A DNA stretch of 64,000 nt from Prolixibacteraceae bacterium. Its GTDB lineage: Bacteria; Bacteroidota; Bacteroidia; Bacteroidales; Prolixibacteraceae. The position numbers and the translations under genes are program-made. Positions 35,424 to 44,842 of the stretch are shown piece after piece; the first letter of the stretch is position 1, and each line of letters opens with the position of its first letter. The stretch spans positions 53,859 through 117,858 of the forward strand of contig JAFLKN010000014.1 of assembly GCA_019163175.1 (NCBI GenBank), in the 5' to 3' direction. The notes under the pieces were generated by a model. That model did not search any database. It had not been told where the DNA came from and worked only from the letters and a program-made list of their open reading frames with translations.

Positions 35424-38084
35424 TTAATTTGTATAGTTGATCTTGTATTTTCCACTTTTAAGTGCAACAACCGACAGTTTATCCCCAGACAAATCATATT
35501 CCTTTCCGTCTACGCTATATTTCTTTACTCCTGAAGGAAGTACAACTTCCGCCTCGATACCAACCGGAATTTCAACAATCAGCTCCATCCTATTTTCTTT
35601 CAGTTCCCAGTCAACAGCAAGTTTTCCATAAGGCGTTTCCTTGAATGTTTTAGCCCAGGTAATTCCCTTCGGAACCTGAGGTTGAATGAGCACTTTCCGG
35701 TAAGCCGGTAGCAGATCATCGTGTCGAATTCCTCCAACAGCCTGATAAAACCACGATCCGATGCCATTGTAACAATTGTGAATTCGGCTGCGGTCACCGT
35801 TCCAATGCTCCCATGTGGTGGTTGCTCCATTTTCGATCATGTACAAATAACCCGGATAATCCTTCTTTTTCAACATGGAATAAAAAAGATCTGCTTCCTG
35901 GTTTTTTACGGCCCACTCTGTCAAAACCGGAATACCAACGAGGCCGGTAGAGAAATGTCCGCTACGGTTTTCTGTTTCTTTTGCCAGACTTTGAATTACT
36001 GTACCTTTCAATTCTTCCGGAACAACACCCGACAATAAGGGGTAAGCCAGATCAATCTGTGTGGCGGTAGCATACGAATTTTTCGCAGGATCGAAAAAGC
36101 ACTGATGAATCTGTTTCTGAAGATCAGTCTTTTCCCTGGCATATATTCCTGCTTCATCCGATTTACCTAAAACCTGTGCAATTTTCTGCATATTGTCGAG
36201 GCAAACAGCCACAAAACAGTTGTTCACCAAGCCGATTGAAGCTTCGGCTTTTTGATCGATTCCGGTTGGTGTAGCCCAATCGCCCAGGTACCAGCCAAGA
36301 TAGTCGGTGTCAGGCCAGCCTTTCAGCAAACCATCAGCCGAATAAGTTTTAACATATCCCAGCCATTTTTGCATCACCGGATAATATTTTTCGAGAATAG
36401 CAGCGTCGCCATAGTTCAAATAAGTTCTCCACGAAGCAGTAATGATGAATCCGCACCAATACGGACCGCCACCAGCTTTATACGGGTTGGGTGCTGTGTG
36501 CGGCATCCCGCCATCTTCACGAACACAGTCAGCCCAGGCTTGCAACCAATTGACATACATCGGATTCAGGTTGAACATCGTTTGCGCCGTTTCGGTCGAG
36601 GCATTTCCATCACCTCCGTAACCCAATCGCTCAATCGTAGGACAATCAACCAAATCGCCGCCAATACTGAGGCAACGCAGCGTATAAAAAATCATGTCGT
36701 GAATCTGGTTCAACTCCGGATCGGAACACTGAAAACCGGAAGCCAATTCGTAACCGGTATGAATCAAATAAGCTTTGACTGATTCTGCCGATGGCGCTTC
36801 ATTAAGGTTTGAAATCCGGATATACCGGTAGCCATGGTAGTTAAATTTATTTTTGAAAACTTCGGTTCCATCTCCGGAAGCAAAGTAATAATCGGTCTGC
36901 CTCTGATTTTCAAAGCGGCCGTTTTTATCGAGGTGATCGGAATATTCAAGAATAATCTTTTGCGATTTCTGCAATTTTGGAAAATGAATTTCAGTCCATC
37001 CAACAACACTTTTTCCCATATCAATCAGGATAGTATCTTTAGCAATTGACTTAATTGATAGAGGTTTGAGTGTTTCGGTAATCTTATTCTGTTCAACCAT
37101 TTGCGGACTAACATCAGCATCGGGAACCGAAATCACTGAAACTGAATTCCAGCTTCTGTCATTGGTATCATCTGCAGTCAAATCATTTTTTGCCAATGAG
37201 CCATCCACAATTTCGCCACCAAAACGATGAGGGCGCCAGTTTCCATGCCGCATGTAGCTGCTTTTTCGTCCCAACCATGATTCATCAGTGGCCAAAATCA
37301 CCTGGCGTTGGCCGTCCTTTATTTGTTCCAGCTGCGCTTTCACCAGCGGACCATTATTTACTACTCCGGGCAAACCCTCGGTGTACCAACCGCTTCCCAG
37401 CCACAACATCAGTACGTTTTGCCCCTTTTTAACTAAGGTCGACACATCGTAAGTAACTGTCCAGGAGCGTTTATTAAACTGTGAAACGGCGGGTGCAAGC
37501 ACCCCATCGCCCACTTTTTGTTCGTTCAGGTAAACTTCGTGATAGCCCAATGAATTCACATGCAAAAGCGATTTTTCGCCAGCTTCTTTCAGCTCAAACG
37601 ATTTCTTCAGCTGAGGGCATTCACGGTAACCCGAATCTGTCGGGAATCCAATGTAGCCAGCTTTCCAATCTTCCTTGTTCAGCAAGCCAACACTAAATTC
37701 TGCCACCTCACTCCAGTCTGATACCTTTCCCGATTCGTCCCAAATACGGACTTTCCAGCAGGCAGCCAAGCCGGAAAGAATCTGCTTTCCCTGATAAGGA
37801 ACCAAAATACTAGATGAGGATTCGATTTTTCCTGAATCCCAAAAGTCGGCTTTGCCTTCTTTAAGCTGCGAAGGATCACTTGCCACCAGTACCTGATAAG
37901 CTTTTTGTTCAGTTCCGTTTATGTGACTGTTTATTTTCCAGCTAAGCCGTGGCGCGGATTTATCTATCCCTAAAGGATTTTGCAGGTTTTCGCATTTCAG
38001 GTTATAAACTTTGAGTGTTTCCTTTCCGGTGCATCCGAAAAAAAGAAGTATTACGACAAATAAAGCAATTAGAACAGGTTTCAT
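35424..38084 (-). CDS. GH78 alpha-L-rhamnosidase, lipoprotein
   Basis: 886 residues, lipobox LLFFGC (Cys18). Domain order as in Bacteroidota GH78: fibronectin-like N-terminal domain (about 25-135, YNLKCENLQNPLGID), rhamnosidase N domain (about 150-330; SWLGRKSSYMRHGNWRPHRFGGEIVDG), beta-sandwich (about 335-440), (alpha/alpha)6 barrel with the signature GGDLVDCPTIERLGYGGDGNAS (catalytic Glu), and C-terminal sandwich (about 780-880). It removes terminal alpha-L-rhamnose, typically from rhamnogalacturonan, plant glycosides or bacterial exopolysaccharide. A GH106 rhamnosidase is two genes upstream, supporting a rhamnose-containing target. Confidence 0.95.
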   Translation of the reverse strand: MKPVLIALFVVILLFFGCTGKETLKVYNLKCENLQNPLGIDKSAPRLSWKINSHINGTEQKAYQVLVASDPSQLKEGKADFWDSGKIESSSSILVPYQGKQILSGLAACWKVRIWDESGKVSDWSEVAEFSVGLLNKEDWKAGYIGFPTDSGYRECPQLKKSFELKEAGEKSLLHVNSLGYHEVYLNEQKVGDGVLAPAVSQFNKRSWTVTYDVSTLVKKGQNVLMLWLGSGWYTEGLPGVVNNGPLVKAQLEQIKDGQRQVILATDESWLGRKSSYMRHGNWRPHRFGGEIVDGSLAKNDLTADDTNDRSWNSVSVISVPDADVSPQMVEQNKITETLKPLSIKSIAKDTILIDMGKSVVGWTEIHFPKLQKSQKIILEYSDHLDKNGRFENQRQTDYYFASGDGTEVFKNKFNYHGYRYIRISNLNEAPSAESVKAYLIHTGYELASGFQCSDPELNQIHDMIFYTLRCLSIGGDLVDCPTIERLGYGGDGNASTETAQTMFNLNPMYVNWLQAWADCVREDGGMPHTAPNPYKAGGGPYWCGFIITASWRTYLNYGDAAILEKYYPVMQKWLGYVKTYSADGLLKGWPDTDYLGWYLGDWATPTGIDQKAEASIGLVNNCFVAVCLDNMQKIAQVLGKSDEAGIYAREKTDLQKQIHQCFFDPAKNSYATATQIDLAYPLLSGVVPEELKGTVIQSLAKETENRSGHFSTGLVGIPVLTEWAVKNQEADLFYSMLKKKDYPGYLYMIENGATTTWEHWNGDRSRIHNCYNGIGSWFYQAVGGIRHDDLLPAYRKVLIQPQVPKGITWAKTFKETPYGKLAVDWELKENRMELIVEIPVGIEAEVVLPSGVKKYSVDGKEYDLSGDKLSVVALKSGKYKINYTN

Positions 38085-38146
38085 GCGCAGTTAGGTTTAG
38101 TTTGTTTCGTATGAGGTGAATGTACTAAATTTGATCAGCAAATCAG

Positions 38147-39661
38147 TTATTTCCCTGCAGCCTTTTCTGCAACCATTGTCACAACAGCTTTATCGCTCCA
38201 TTCCTGACAATGACCGGCCATAGGAGTAAAGGATATTTTGGCGTCTGACTTTGGATTCTCAGTTTTGTCGAGGTACATTTTCAGAAACCGGGTGGCTACA
38301 TTCGAGAATAACCCGTCCATATCGCCGGTCCAAACCCAGATTTTACCCTGAAGTTTTGGTCCGAGTGTTGCCCAGTTTTTCTGCAATACCTTTTTAAGAT
38401 CGTACTTTTCCCATTGTGCAGCCACTGCATGATCTATTTTCCCGGTTATCGGATCGAACATCAGCGAAGGCAGTCCGTCTTTTCCTTTTGGCCCGAATAC
38501 CGCATTATAGGCACCAAACTGGCCACCTGAAATCAGGTAATTGCCAGTCTTTCCCAATACATTTTCCTCCTCAATGCACTCTTTCATTGTCCACTTCATA
38601 TCACCTAATGTGGTGCGCGATTCAGGCTGAAGGTATCCATAACGACTGTAAAAAGCCGATTCGTCATGGTAAATGTCAATGAGCCCGAAATGCTCAAATT
38701 CAACCGGATCGGGACTATACGACCAGGTTCCGTCGAAAAAGTCGGGATAAAAAATCTGCAAACCCAGAGCTACCCAACCACCGGTTGAAGCTCCGGCCAA
38801 AAATCGCTTGCCCGAATCCTTTTTGTAATGAACCAGTTTTTCAATTTCAGGAATTAATTCTTCGGTCAGCGCTTTTCCACAAGGGCCATTATTTTCGGAG
38901 TCAACCAGATACGTGTCGCCAAAAGGCCCCTGCGAATCCATAAAAACATAGATAATTTGTGGAGCATTTCCAGAAAACCACCAATCAGTGAAATCTTTGT
39001 TCCGCATCATACCGTTTATTCCATCGTATCGACCATTCAGACCGGGAACACGGTAGCAAATAGGGTAAGATTTTTCAGGATGATCGAAAAAATTGGAAGG
39101 AAGCAAAACCGAAGCCCGCAAATAGCGTGGCCTTCCGGAGAACTCGGTCAGATAGTTGCTTTGAATGACCACCGGCTTCACAAATTTATGTTTGACAATT
39201 TCAAACGGTGGGATAATTTTCTGAAGTTTCAAACTGAGATTTGCGTTGGGAGTATATCGCGTTGAATCGATCTGACTGTACATATTGCCGGGAACATTTT
39301 CTTGTCCGTCGTCAGGATTTTGCTTGTACAACACCTGATAATAAAACTGATCAGTCGAATTCAAAAATTCGCTGAAGGTCCCAGCTGTGATTACTTCCGG
39401 ATTGCGAGTATCCAAAACAAAATCAGTGGACGGATCCCAGTTTTTTGGAGTTACCCCAACAACAATATCGAAACCATTCCTCGGCTCTTTGTGCTTTTGA
39501 CGGGTCAGGTAAAGAATGATTCGGCCACCCTTGATGAAGGATGATTTCATTTCGGGCGATACCGAAACTTTGACTTTTAAAGCCGGGGTTTCCTGAGCAA
39601 AGGAAACGCCGGAAACCGCACACAAGGCGAGAATCAGAAAAGCAAGGATTAGTTTTTTCAT
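38147..39661 (-). CDS. Putative esterase (esterase-D-like alpha/beta hydrolase), exported
   Basis: 504 residues, signal peptide ending ...GVSFAQ (about 23). Residues about 24-190 form an N-terminal beta-rich extension with no clear match. The C-terminal alpha/beta hydrolase has the nucleophile elbow LAGASTGGW (Ser about residue 290), SYSPDP after it and the His of MAGHCQEW near the C-terminus. This places it near the feruloyl/acetyl esterase-D group used to strip ester decorations from polysaccharides. It lies between GH106 (224 bp away, across the hairpin repeat) and GH78 (62 bp). Confidence 0.8.
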   Translation of the reverse strand: MKKLILAFLILALCAVSGVSFAQETPALKVKVSVSPEMKSSFIKGGRIILYLTRQKHKEPRNGFDIVVGVTPKNWDPSTDFVLDTRNPEVITAGTFSEFLNSTDQFYYQVLYKQNPDDGQENVPGNMYSQIDSTRYTPNANLSLKLQKIIPPFEIVKHKFVKPVVIQSNYLTEFSGRPRYLRASVLLPSNFFDHPEKSYPICYRVPGLNGRYDGINGMMRNKDFTDWWFSGNAPQIIYVFMDSQGPFGDTYLVDSENNGPCGKALTEELIPEIEKLVHYKKDSGKRFLAGASTGGWVALGLQIFYPDFFDGTWSYSPDPVEFEHFGLIDIYHDESAFYSRYGYLQPESRTTLGDMKWTMKECIEEENVLGKTGNYLISGGQFGAYNAVFGPKGKDGLPSLMFDPITGKIDHAVAAQWEKYDLKKVLQKNWATLGPKLQGKIWVWTGDMDGLFSNVATRFLKMYLDKTENPKSDAKISFTPMAGHCQEWSDKAVVTMVAEKAAGK

Positions 39662-39679
39662 ATGTATATTTTGTATTGG

Positions 39680-39866
39680 TTCAACCCTTTCAGGGTTGAA
39701 TTGATTTTACTTCTATTTCCCGTGGGTTGACACCCACGGTTATTCAAATTAAACCCTTTCAGGGTTTTCAAAATATTAAAGTCCGAAGGACTTTAATATG
39801 AATAACCTCCGGTGAAACCGGAGGCGAAGGAATACATATGATTTGGAACCCCGAAGTGGGTTCAAC
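39680..39866. repeat. Six-hairpin intergenic repeat, copy 1
   Basis: Six successive palindromes in 187 bp. Hairpin 1 at 39680-39700 (arms TTCAACCCT); 2 at 39720-39739 (arms CCGTGGGT); 3 at 39751-39767 (arms AAACCCT); 4 at 39773-39799 (arms ATATTAAAGTCC, loop GAA); 5 at 39806-39824 (arms CCTCCGGT, loop GAA); 6 at 39846-39863 (arms GAACCC). The copy at 49788-49973 has the same six in the same order and spacing. It is not a CRISPR (no spacer structure) and has no ORF. It lies between GH106 and esterase genes on the opposite strand to its match. Confidence 0.88.
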
Positions 39867-39885
39867 TTTGTATTTTGCACCTATT

Positions 39886-42800
39886 CTAAAATTTAACTTT
39901 TACCATTTTAACCGGTACAATCTCAACTGGTCCCATCAAACCCGAAGCTGGCAAGGGTTTAAAACCAAATTCGCGCGGAATACTGGGATTTACAGTTCCA
40001 CTTCCAAAACTGGGAACCAATTCAGACGGAACCGCCGGAGCTTCTTTCATGGCCGAAATCCGGTTAATTAATGTATTGGTTACCAGAACCACCAGTTTAT
40101 TATTACCTTCTTCTATTGCTTTAGTTACATCAAGCTTTTGCCCACGCATCCAGATAGTTCCGAGGTTCTGACCGTTCAAAATCACTTCAGCCACATTCCC
40201 CACTTTTCCCAGATCGAGTAGCAATTGGAGGTCGCCTTTCACATATTCAGCCGGAACCTGAAAACTGATCTCATATCGACCTGTTCCGCTAAAGTTTCGA
40301 GTTATTGGATTGTCGGTCCATGAAAATAGCTCATTAGTTTCTTTACTAAATTCAGGAAATCCATCGCCTTTCAGTTCCATTTTCCAGGTTCCTGAAATTC
40401 CGAAGGAAGCGGGAATTCCGGATACGACGACCTGTACATTTTTCTTTTGGCCACCTTCTTCGACTACTGAATTAAAAGTTCCGTTACTTTGGGCTAACGC
40501 GTTTATATCATTGGTTTTAACATTCAGGATTTGATCAAATCCGGTCTTACTGACCCAAGCTTCAGGCTCTCCGTGAGCAAATTCAAGAAATAGCGATTCG
40601 TAAGGAGCTAATGTCAGTGGAACTTTGATTCCATCAGGAACTTCACTGAAATTATATACCGGTGTTATTTCTCCGGAATATGGATTCCACTTCCGGATTA
40701 ATTTATTTTTCACACGGAATGTCACCGGAATATAACTTGCTTTATCCTGAACATTTGACACAAAATAAATATCCTTCTCTCCCACTTTCCGGTGCATAAA
40801 GGTCAATCCTTCATTTTTACGCAGACCTTCATGAGCAAAATCAATTCCAAAATCAGGGGATAGATGGGTACGAATAGTTTCCAGAAACGGATCGAGTGTA
40901 CTACTCCGTTTGTCCCACCAAATGGTGCGGTCAATCACAGTCTTAATTTGATAGGTTCTGCCTTTTCCGTAAGGATTCATAAGCACACCTTCTGCCAGTT
41001 TGGGTTCATTCAATCCGTACAGATTGACATTTTTATCTTCATTCTTTTTGGGTATTCTGAAAAGCTGATTGGTAATGGCCTGCACCTGTTCATCCGATTG
41101 CTTGTAATCTGTTAATCCGGTTCCCTTTTCAGGCAAACGTTCCAGTGCAATAACCACCCCACCCTGATCGACATATTTCTGAATGAATTGCAGCGTTTTC
41201 AGCGGTATGGTTTCCACATTGGGCAAAATCAGGATTTTATATTCCATGTTCCTGATTTTGATTTTTCCGTCATCAATCTTCGAGAGGTTTTGCAGGGCAT
41301 CATCGTTTACCAAATCGTAATTGTATCCGTTTGAAATCAGCAGATTACCCAATTCACCCCACTCAAATTCGCGGGTCCACTTGCGCGGATTCAGCACATT
41401 TTTGGCCCATTGGTTTGCCAATGGTGAGTAAAGTGCAATGTCGGGTACAAAGTCACCCTGCCGCAACAGATACGAGCAACGGGCAATGTATTCGGCCAGT
41501 TTCGGATAGTGTTTCCACCATACATTTTGTGGCTGGATGTAGGCTGCAAACGGAAGTGAGCGGGTGGGTGAAACCTGATTTTCAGGCGAGAAATTAAAGC
41601 CATGATTGTAAAATTTAGTTGCTCCTGCAAGCAAATAACCATCGCTGGCAATCTTCAGTTCTTCCAATGTTTCGCGGTAGCGTTCCCAGTGAATAAACGT
41701 GTAAACTTCGGCAGAAACAACTTTTCGTCCGTAGATATGTGCTCCGGAAGCGACATACTGTTTGGGCCCGATGCGCGTATCAAACCAGTCGGCAGCATCT
41801 TTCTCACCGGCGGTAATTTCCATCTCCGGAATATGGGTCATGCCCGAAGCTTCGATGTTATCGGTATTGAAACCATACGCCTGAATCCGGCCCTGAATGT
41901 GGTGAGCTTCGCACCATCCCAGAAAAGTCTTGAAAAAAACATTCAGCCCGGTCTGATGCAAAAAGTCGTTGACATCGTACCTGATTTTGGGTGAAACATC
42001 ACCCATTTCCCACCAAATAGCCGGTAAGTATGGAGTCAGATCGTAACCTTTTTGTTTCTGAAATTCTTCGAGTAAACCGGTCGACCAATTGATGCCGCTG
42101 CCTAGGTTGGGCAACTCAAAACTATCGGCAAACAACGATTCCACAGTTTTACCGAATTCATTACCAAACGCCTGATAGAACTTACCGCCCAGATAATTGC
42201 AGTAACTTTCCATGGCGCTTTTGCTGAAATGATCGACCGCATTGGCAATCCCGTTTTTCTTCAGCCAGAAAGCCATCAGCCGCCATTCGCCTTCCGGAAC
42301 TTTCCAGCTTATTTTATTTCCTGAAACTAACTTAGTCAGGTTTATCAGCGATTTTTCATTGAGCCTTCCATCCTTTTCAATTCGTCCGGCCATTACTGCC
42401 AACAAAGTCTCTTTGCCGTCAAGTTTTGGGCTATATCGTTCCCATGAACGTTTCGTTTTGGTCAGTCCGTCAGGCAAACTTCCGGTGTAGGTTTGGTTTC
42501 CGGCAAGATCCAGAAACGTTGGAACCATATCTTTGCTTTTGTCTTCCTCTTTCACCCATTCGCCGCCAATAATCCAACCGGGGCCACCAAAGTTGAGCGA
42601 AACTTCCATGCCCAGCCGTTTGGCTTCTTTTACGGTATGTTTCAGCATGTCCATAAACTCGTCTGACAAATACGGAATGTTGCCCTTTTCGTATACTGAA
42701 TCCATCGAAATCTGCTCCACACCACAAATGCCATGACTGCGCATTTCTTCCAGTTCGCGGGTAATTTCTTCTTTCGAAAGTGGATTCCCAGGCCACCACC

Positions 42801-42984
42801 AGCGCGTATGCGGCCAACAATCGGCAGGTGGGTTTTGGAAGCCCAGTTGCAAAGAGTCAGCTTTCAGGATCGAATAGCCCGGAAAGTGAAGAACAATACC
42901 AAGCAAAAGAGTCAATAGGATATAAGATATTCGGGTTCTCATCATCCGGAGATTTGTAGTTTGAGTTTGCATTTCGGCCTTCAA
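39886..42984 (-). CDS. GH106 alpha-L-rhamnosidase, exported
   Basis: 1032 residues from the first Met; inner ATGs at 42972 and 42945/42942 (MMRTRISYILLTLLLG) make the true start uncertain, the last giving an ordinary signal peptide. GH106 begins with PPADCWPHTRWWWPGNPLSKEEITRELEEMRSHGICGVEQISMD, then the TIM barrel (ADSFELPNLGSGINWSTGLLEEFQKQKGYDL; YTFIHWERYRETLEELKIASDGYLLAGATKFYNHGFNF). Near the C-terminus is a galactose-binding-like jelly roll (GDLQLLLDLGKVGNVAEVILNGQNLGTIWM). GH106 enzymes are calcium-dependent inverting rhamnosidases used on rhamnogalacturonan I/II. First gene of the minus-strand run, with the AraC-type regulator 184 bp upstream. Confidence 0.9.
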   Translation of the reverse strand: MKAEMQTQTTNLRMMRTRISYILLTLLLGIVLHFPGYSILKADSLQLGFQNPPADCWPHTRWWWPGNPLSKEEITRELEEMRSHGICGVEQISMDSVYEKGNIPYLSDEFMDMLKHTVKEAKRLGMEVSLNFGGPGWIIGGEWVKEEDKSKDMVPTFLDLAGNQTYTGSLPDGLTKTKRSWERYSPKLDGKETLLAVMAGRIEKDGRLNEKSLINLTKLVSGNKISWKVPEGEWRLMAFWLKKNGIANAVDHFSKSAMESYCNYLGGKFYQAFGNEFGKTVESLFADSFELPNLGSGINWSTGLLEEFQKQKGYDLTPYLPAIWWEMGDVSPKIRYDVNDFLHQTGLNVFFKTFLGWCEAHHIQGRIQAYGFNTDNIEASGMTHIPEMEITAGEKDAADWFDTRIGPKQYVASGAHIYGRKVVSAEVYTFIHWERYRETLEELKIASDGYLLAGATKFYNHGFNFSPENQVSPTRSLPFAAYIQPQNVWWKHYPKLAEYIARCSYLLRQGDFVPDIALYSPLANQWAKNVLNPRKWTREFEWGELGNLLISNGYNYDLVNDDALQNLSKIDDGKIKIRNMEYKILILPNVETIPLKTLQFIQKYVDQGGVVIALERLPEKGTGLTDYKQSDEQVQAITNQLFRIPKKNEDKNVNLYGLNEPKLAEGVLMNPYGKGRTYQIKTVIDRTIWWDKRSSTLDPFLETIRTHLSPDFGIDFAHEGLRKNEGLTFMHRKVGEKDIYFVSNVQDKASYIPVTFRVKNKLIRKWNPYSGEITPVYNFSEVPDGIKVPLTLAPYESLFLEFAHGEPEAWVSKTGFDQILNVKTNDINALAQSNGTFNSVVEEGGQKKNVQVVVSGIPASFGISGTWKMELKGDGFPEFSKETNELFSWTDNPITRNFSGTGRYEISFQVPAEYVKGDLQLLLDLGKVGNVAEVILNGQNLGTIWMRGQKLDVTKAIEEGNNKLVVLVTNTLINRISAMKEAPAVPSELVPSFGSGTVNPSIPREFGFKPLPASGLMGPVEIVPVKMVKVKF

Positions 42985-43074
42985 CAGGCATATTTATCAA
43001 AGAAAACGATATTCTGGCTGAATCATCACAGATATTTTAATCGATTCCAATAGTTAATTTGCCTCATGAACTGC

Positions 43075-43082
43075 CAAAAGTA
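43075..43082 (-). promoter_or_regulatory. Candidate -7 promoter element for the GH106 operon
   Basis: TACTTTTG on the minus strand matches the Bacteroidota -7 consensus TAnnTTTG exactly. It is about 90 bp upstream of the GH106 first Met. No convincing TTTG -33 partner is present at the expected spacing. Confidence 0.45.
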
Positions 43083-43095
43083 TCTTCCGGAAGAT
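43082..43095. promoter_or_regulatory. 14-bp perfect palindrome, candidate operator
   Basis: ATCTTCCGGAAGAT is a perfect palindrome touching the upstream side of the TACTTTTG element. Its position between promoter motifs, in the space between an AraC-type regulator and the operon behind it, suggests a binding site for a dimeric regulator. AraC proteins more often bind direct repeats, so the binder is unknown. Confidence 0.45.
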
Positions 43096-43168
43096 CTCAG
43101 TCATTTTTAGCACCCAATGTAGTGTCGCTAAGTCCAGTTGAGCACGTTGAGAATCAGGAATATTTGAA

Positions 43169-44080
43169 TTAATTCAGCGACCTATACTCATTAGGCGTAA
43201 ACCCTGTTACATTTTTAAACAGCCTTGTAAAATGCTGAGGATATTTGAATCCCAATTCGTAAGCAATTTCATTCACTAATTTATCCGAATCGAAAGTCAT
43301 GGTTTTGGCCACATCAATTATTTTATTCTGAATATATTCCTTGGCTGATTTCCCGGTTTCTTTCTTAATCAGATCGCCAAAATAGTTAGGCGAAAAATGA
43401 AGCTCTTCCGCAAAATACGCGACTGACGGCAATCCCAAATTCCGGGGTTTGTCTGATGAAAAATAGCTATTCAGCAATTCTTCAAACTTTTCAAGAATTC
43501 CCTTATTAACGTTATCACGGGTAATGAATTGACGATCATAAAAACGGTCACAGTAATTCAGAAACAATTCAATATTGGAGGCAATCAATTTCTTGCTGTG
43601 CTTGTCGATATTTTGCTGCAACTCAAATTCAATTTTTGAAAAGCAATCCAGAACTACCTGTCTTTCACGTTCTGATAGGTGCAACGCTTCGTTGGCGTTG
43701 TAGCTGAAGAAATTATACTCATGGATGATCCTGCCCAAAGAGGTTCCGCGGATCAGATCCGGATGAAACACCAGAGCATATCCTTTAGGCTGATATACTT
43801 GTCCGTCGGTTTCAACAACCATCATTTGCCCGGGTGCAACAAAAACCAGGGTACCTTCCTGATAGTCGTAGTAATTTTGGCCATATCTTAAATCGCAGCC
43901 TTTTACATCTTTCAAAAAAATGCAATACAGGCCATAATTTATCCGGACACTCTTTTCACCATCCCACGATCTTGGATTCGCTTTTGAAAAATCAATAACA
44001 CTTACCAGCGGGTGCAGCGTTTCGTGATTGTTTAGCGCATTGTAGTCAGTTACCTTATCAAATCTGAAAATCCGTTCCAT
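43169..44080 (-). CDS. AraC-family transcriptional regulator
   Basis: 303 residues, cytoplasmic. The N-terminal half (about 20-165) is a cupin-like sensing domain (YGLYCIFLKDVKGCDLRYGQNYYDYQEGTLVFVAPGQMMVVE). The C-terminal AraC DNA-binding domain spans about 200-300: first helix-turn-helix AEELHFSPNYFGDLIKKETGKSAKEYIQ, second NEIAYELGFKYPQHFTRLFKNVTGFTPNEYR. It lies in the same direction as, and directly upstream of, the GH106-GH172 minus-strand run, so it is the best candidate for its regulator. A TAAATTTG element lies 22 bp before its start. Confidence 0.93.
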   Translation of the reverse strand: MERIFRFDKVTDYNALNNHETLHPLVSVIDFSKANPRSWDGEKSVRINYGLYCIFLKDVKGCDLRYGQNYYDYQEGTLVFVAPGQMMVVETDGQVYQPKGYALVFHPDLIRGTSLGRIIHEYNFFSYNANEALHLSERERQVVLDCFSKIEFELQQNIDKHSKKLIASNIELFLNYCDRFYDRQFITRDNVNKGILEKFEELLNSYFSSDKPRNLGLPSVAYFAEELHFSPNYFGDLIKKETGKSAKEYIQNKIIDVAKTMTFDSDKLVNEIAYELGFKYPQHFTRLFKNVTGFTPNEYRSLN

Positions 44081-44102
44081 AGCTGTTGTTGTTTTTCTGA
44101 AA

Positions 44103-44110
44103 CAAATTTA
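44103..44110 (-). promoter_or_regulatory. Candidate -7 element for the AraC-type regulator gene
   Basis: TAAATTTG on the minus strand fits TAnnTTTG and lies 22 bp upstream of the start codon at 44080. No clear -33 element was found. Confidence 0.4.
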
Positions 44111-44207
44111 AGGATTCTAACCAAGCTGTAATCATTCGATAGGTCCAATCAGTAAAAATGGTAGGAGATACCGTATTCTGTATAATAATGGCTGATTGGC
44201 AATTGCT

Positions 44208-44215
44208 TACATTTG
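44208..44215 (+). promoter_or_regulatory. Candidate -7 element upstream of the first NTF2-like gene
   Basis: TACATTTG fits TAnnTTTG exactly, 34 bp before the ATG at 44250. A -33 TTTG at the usual distance is not evident. Confidence 0.4.
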
Positions 44216-44249
44216 TAGTATATATTCTTTCATTTAAATAGATTTCAGT

Positions 44250-44720
44250 ATGAAAACAACAATTATCGGACTATTTCTAATCATCCTGAGTGCTCAATTG
44301 TCCTTCGCACAAAATCCAGGGACAAAGAGCTTCACTACCGAAGAACAGGAAATAGTAAACCTTTCAAAAGAAAAATGGCAGTGGATGGCCGACAAAAATG
44401 TAGATAAGCTTGCTACCCTATTCGACGACAAGTCAAAATTTGTTCATATGAGTGGAACCTGGAAAAAGGACGAGGAGCTTGATATCATTAAAACGGGAAG
44501 AATTTGGTATCAGAAAGCTGATGTTCATGATATAGCTTTAGAACTTTTTGATGACACTGCCATCCTATGGAACCGCATTACGCTTGAGGCTATTGTCCGG
44601 GAAAATGTGGCTAAAACTGAATTTACAGTGACCGAGATATATCAGAAAAAGGGTAAAGAATGGAAATTGTTAGGCTTAACTTTCAGTAGTGTGCGCGACA
44701 CCCATACCATTGCACATTAG
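44250..44720 (+). CDS. Secreted NTF2-like (DUF4440/SnoaL-type) protein, paralogue 1
   Basis: 156 residues with a signal peptide (ends ...LSFAQ, about 20). The mature part is a single alpha+beta cone of the NTF2/SnoaL kind: EEQEIVNLSKEKWQWMADKNVDKLATLFDDKSKFVHMSGTW then a C-terminal sheet FTVTEIYQKKGKEWKLLGLTFSSV. Members can be small enzymes or ligand-binding proteins, and no function can be given. It is followed by a tandem duplicate at 44843 with a nearly identical leader and first 50 residues. Confidence 0.85.
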   Translation: MKTTIIGLFLIILSAQLSFAQNPGTKSFTTEEQEIVNLSKEKWQWMADKNVDKLATLFDDKSKFVHMSGTWKKDEELDIIKTGRIWYQKADVHDIALELFDDTAILWNRITLEAIVRENVAKTEFTVTEIYQKKGKEWKLLGLTFSSVRDTHTIAH

Positions 44721-44842
44721 CAAAATCATATTATTCGTATTAATCGCTTTGTCATTCGGTATAAGCTCACATGAACAAATTGGGATGATGGAATAACAAC
44801 TTTTCATTTAACGATGGAAATCAATTTTAAAAAGTATCAATT

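Noticed and set aside
36252..36782. A 176-codon plus-strand frame
   Set aside because: It lies antisense inside the conserved catalytic barrel of the GH78 gene and shows no protein family character.
39680..39866. Possible CRISPR array or attenuator
   Set aside because: The palindromes differ from one another in sequence and are not separated by unique spacers. The second copy is in a different operon with different relative orientation, so a specific attenuator is unlikely.
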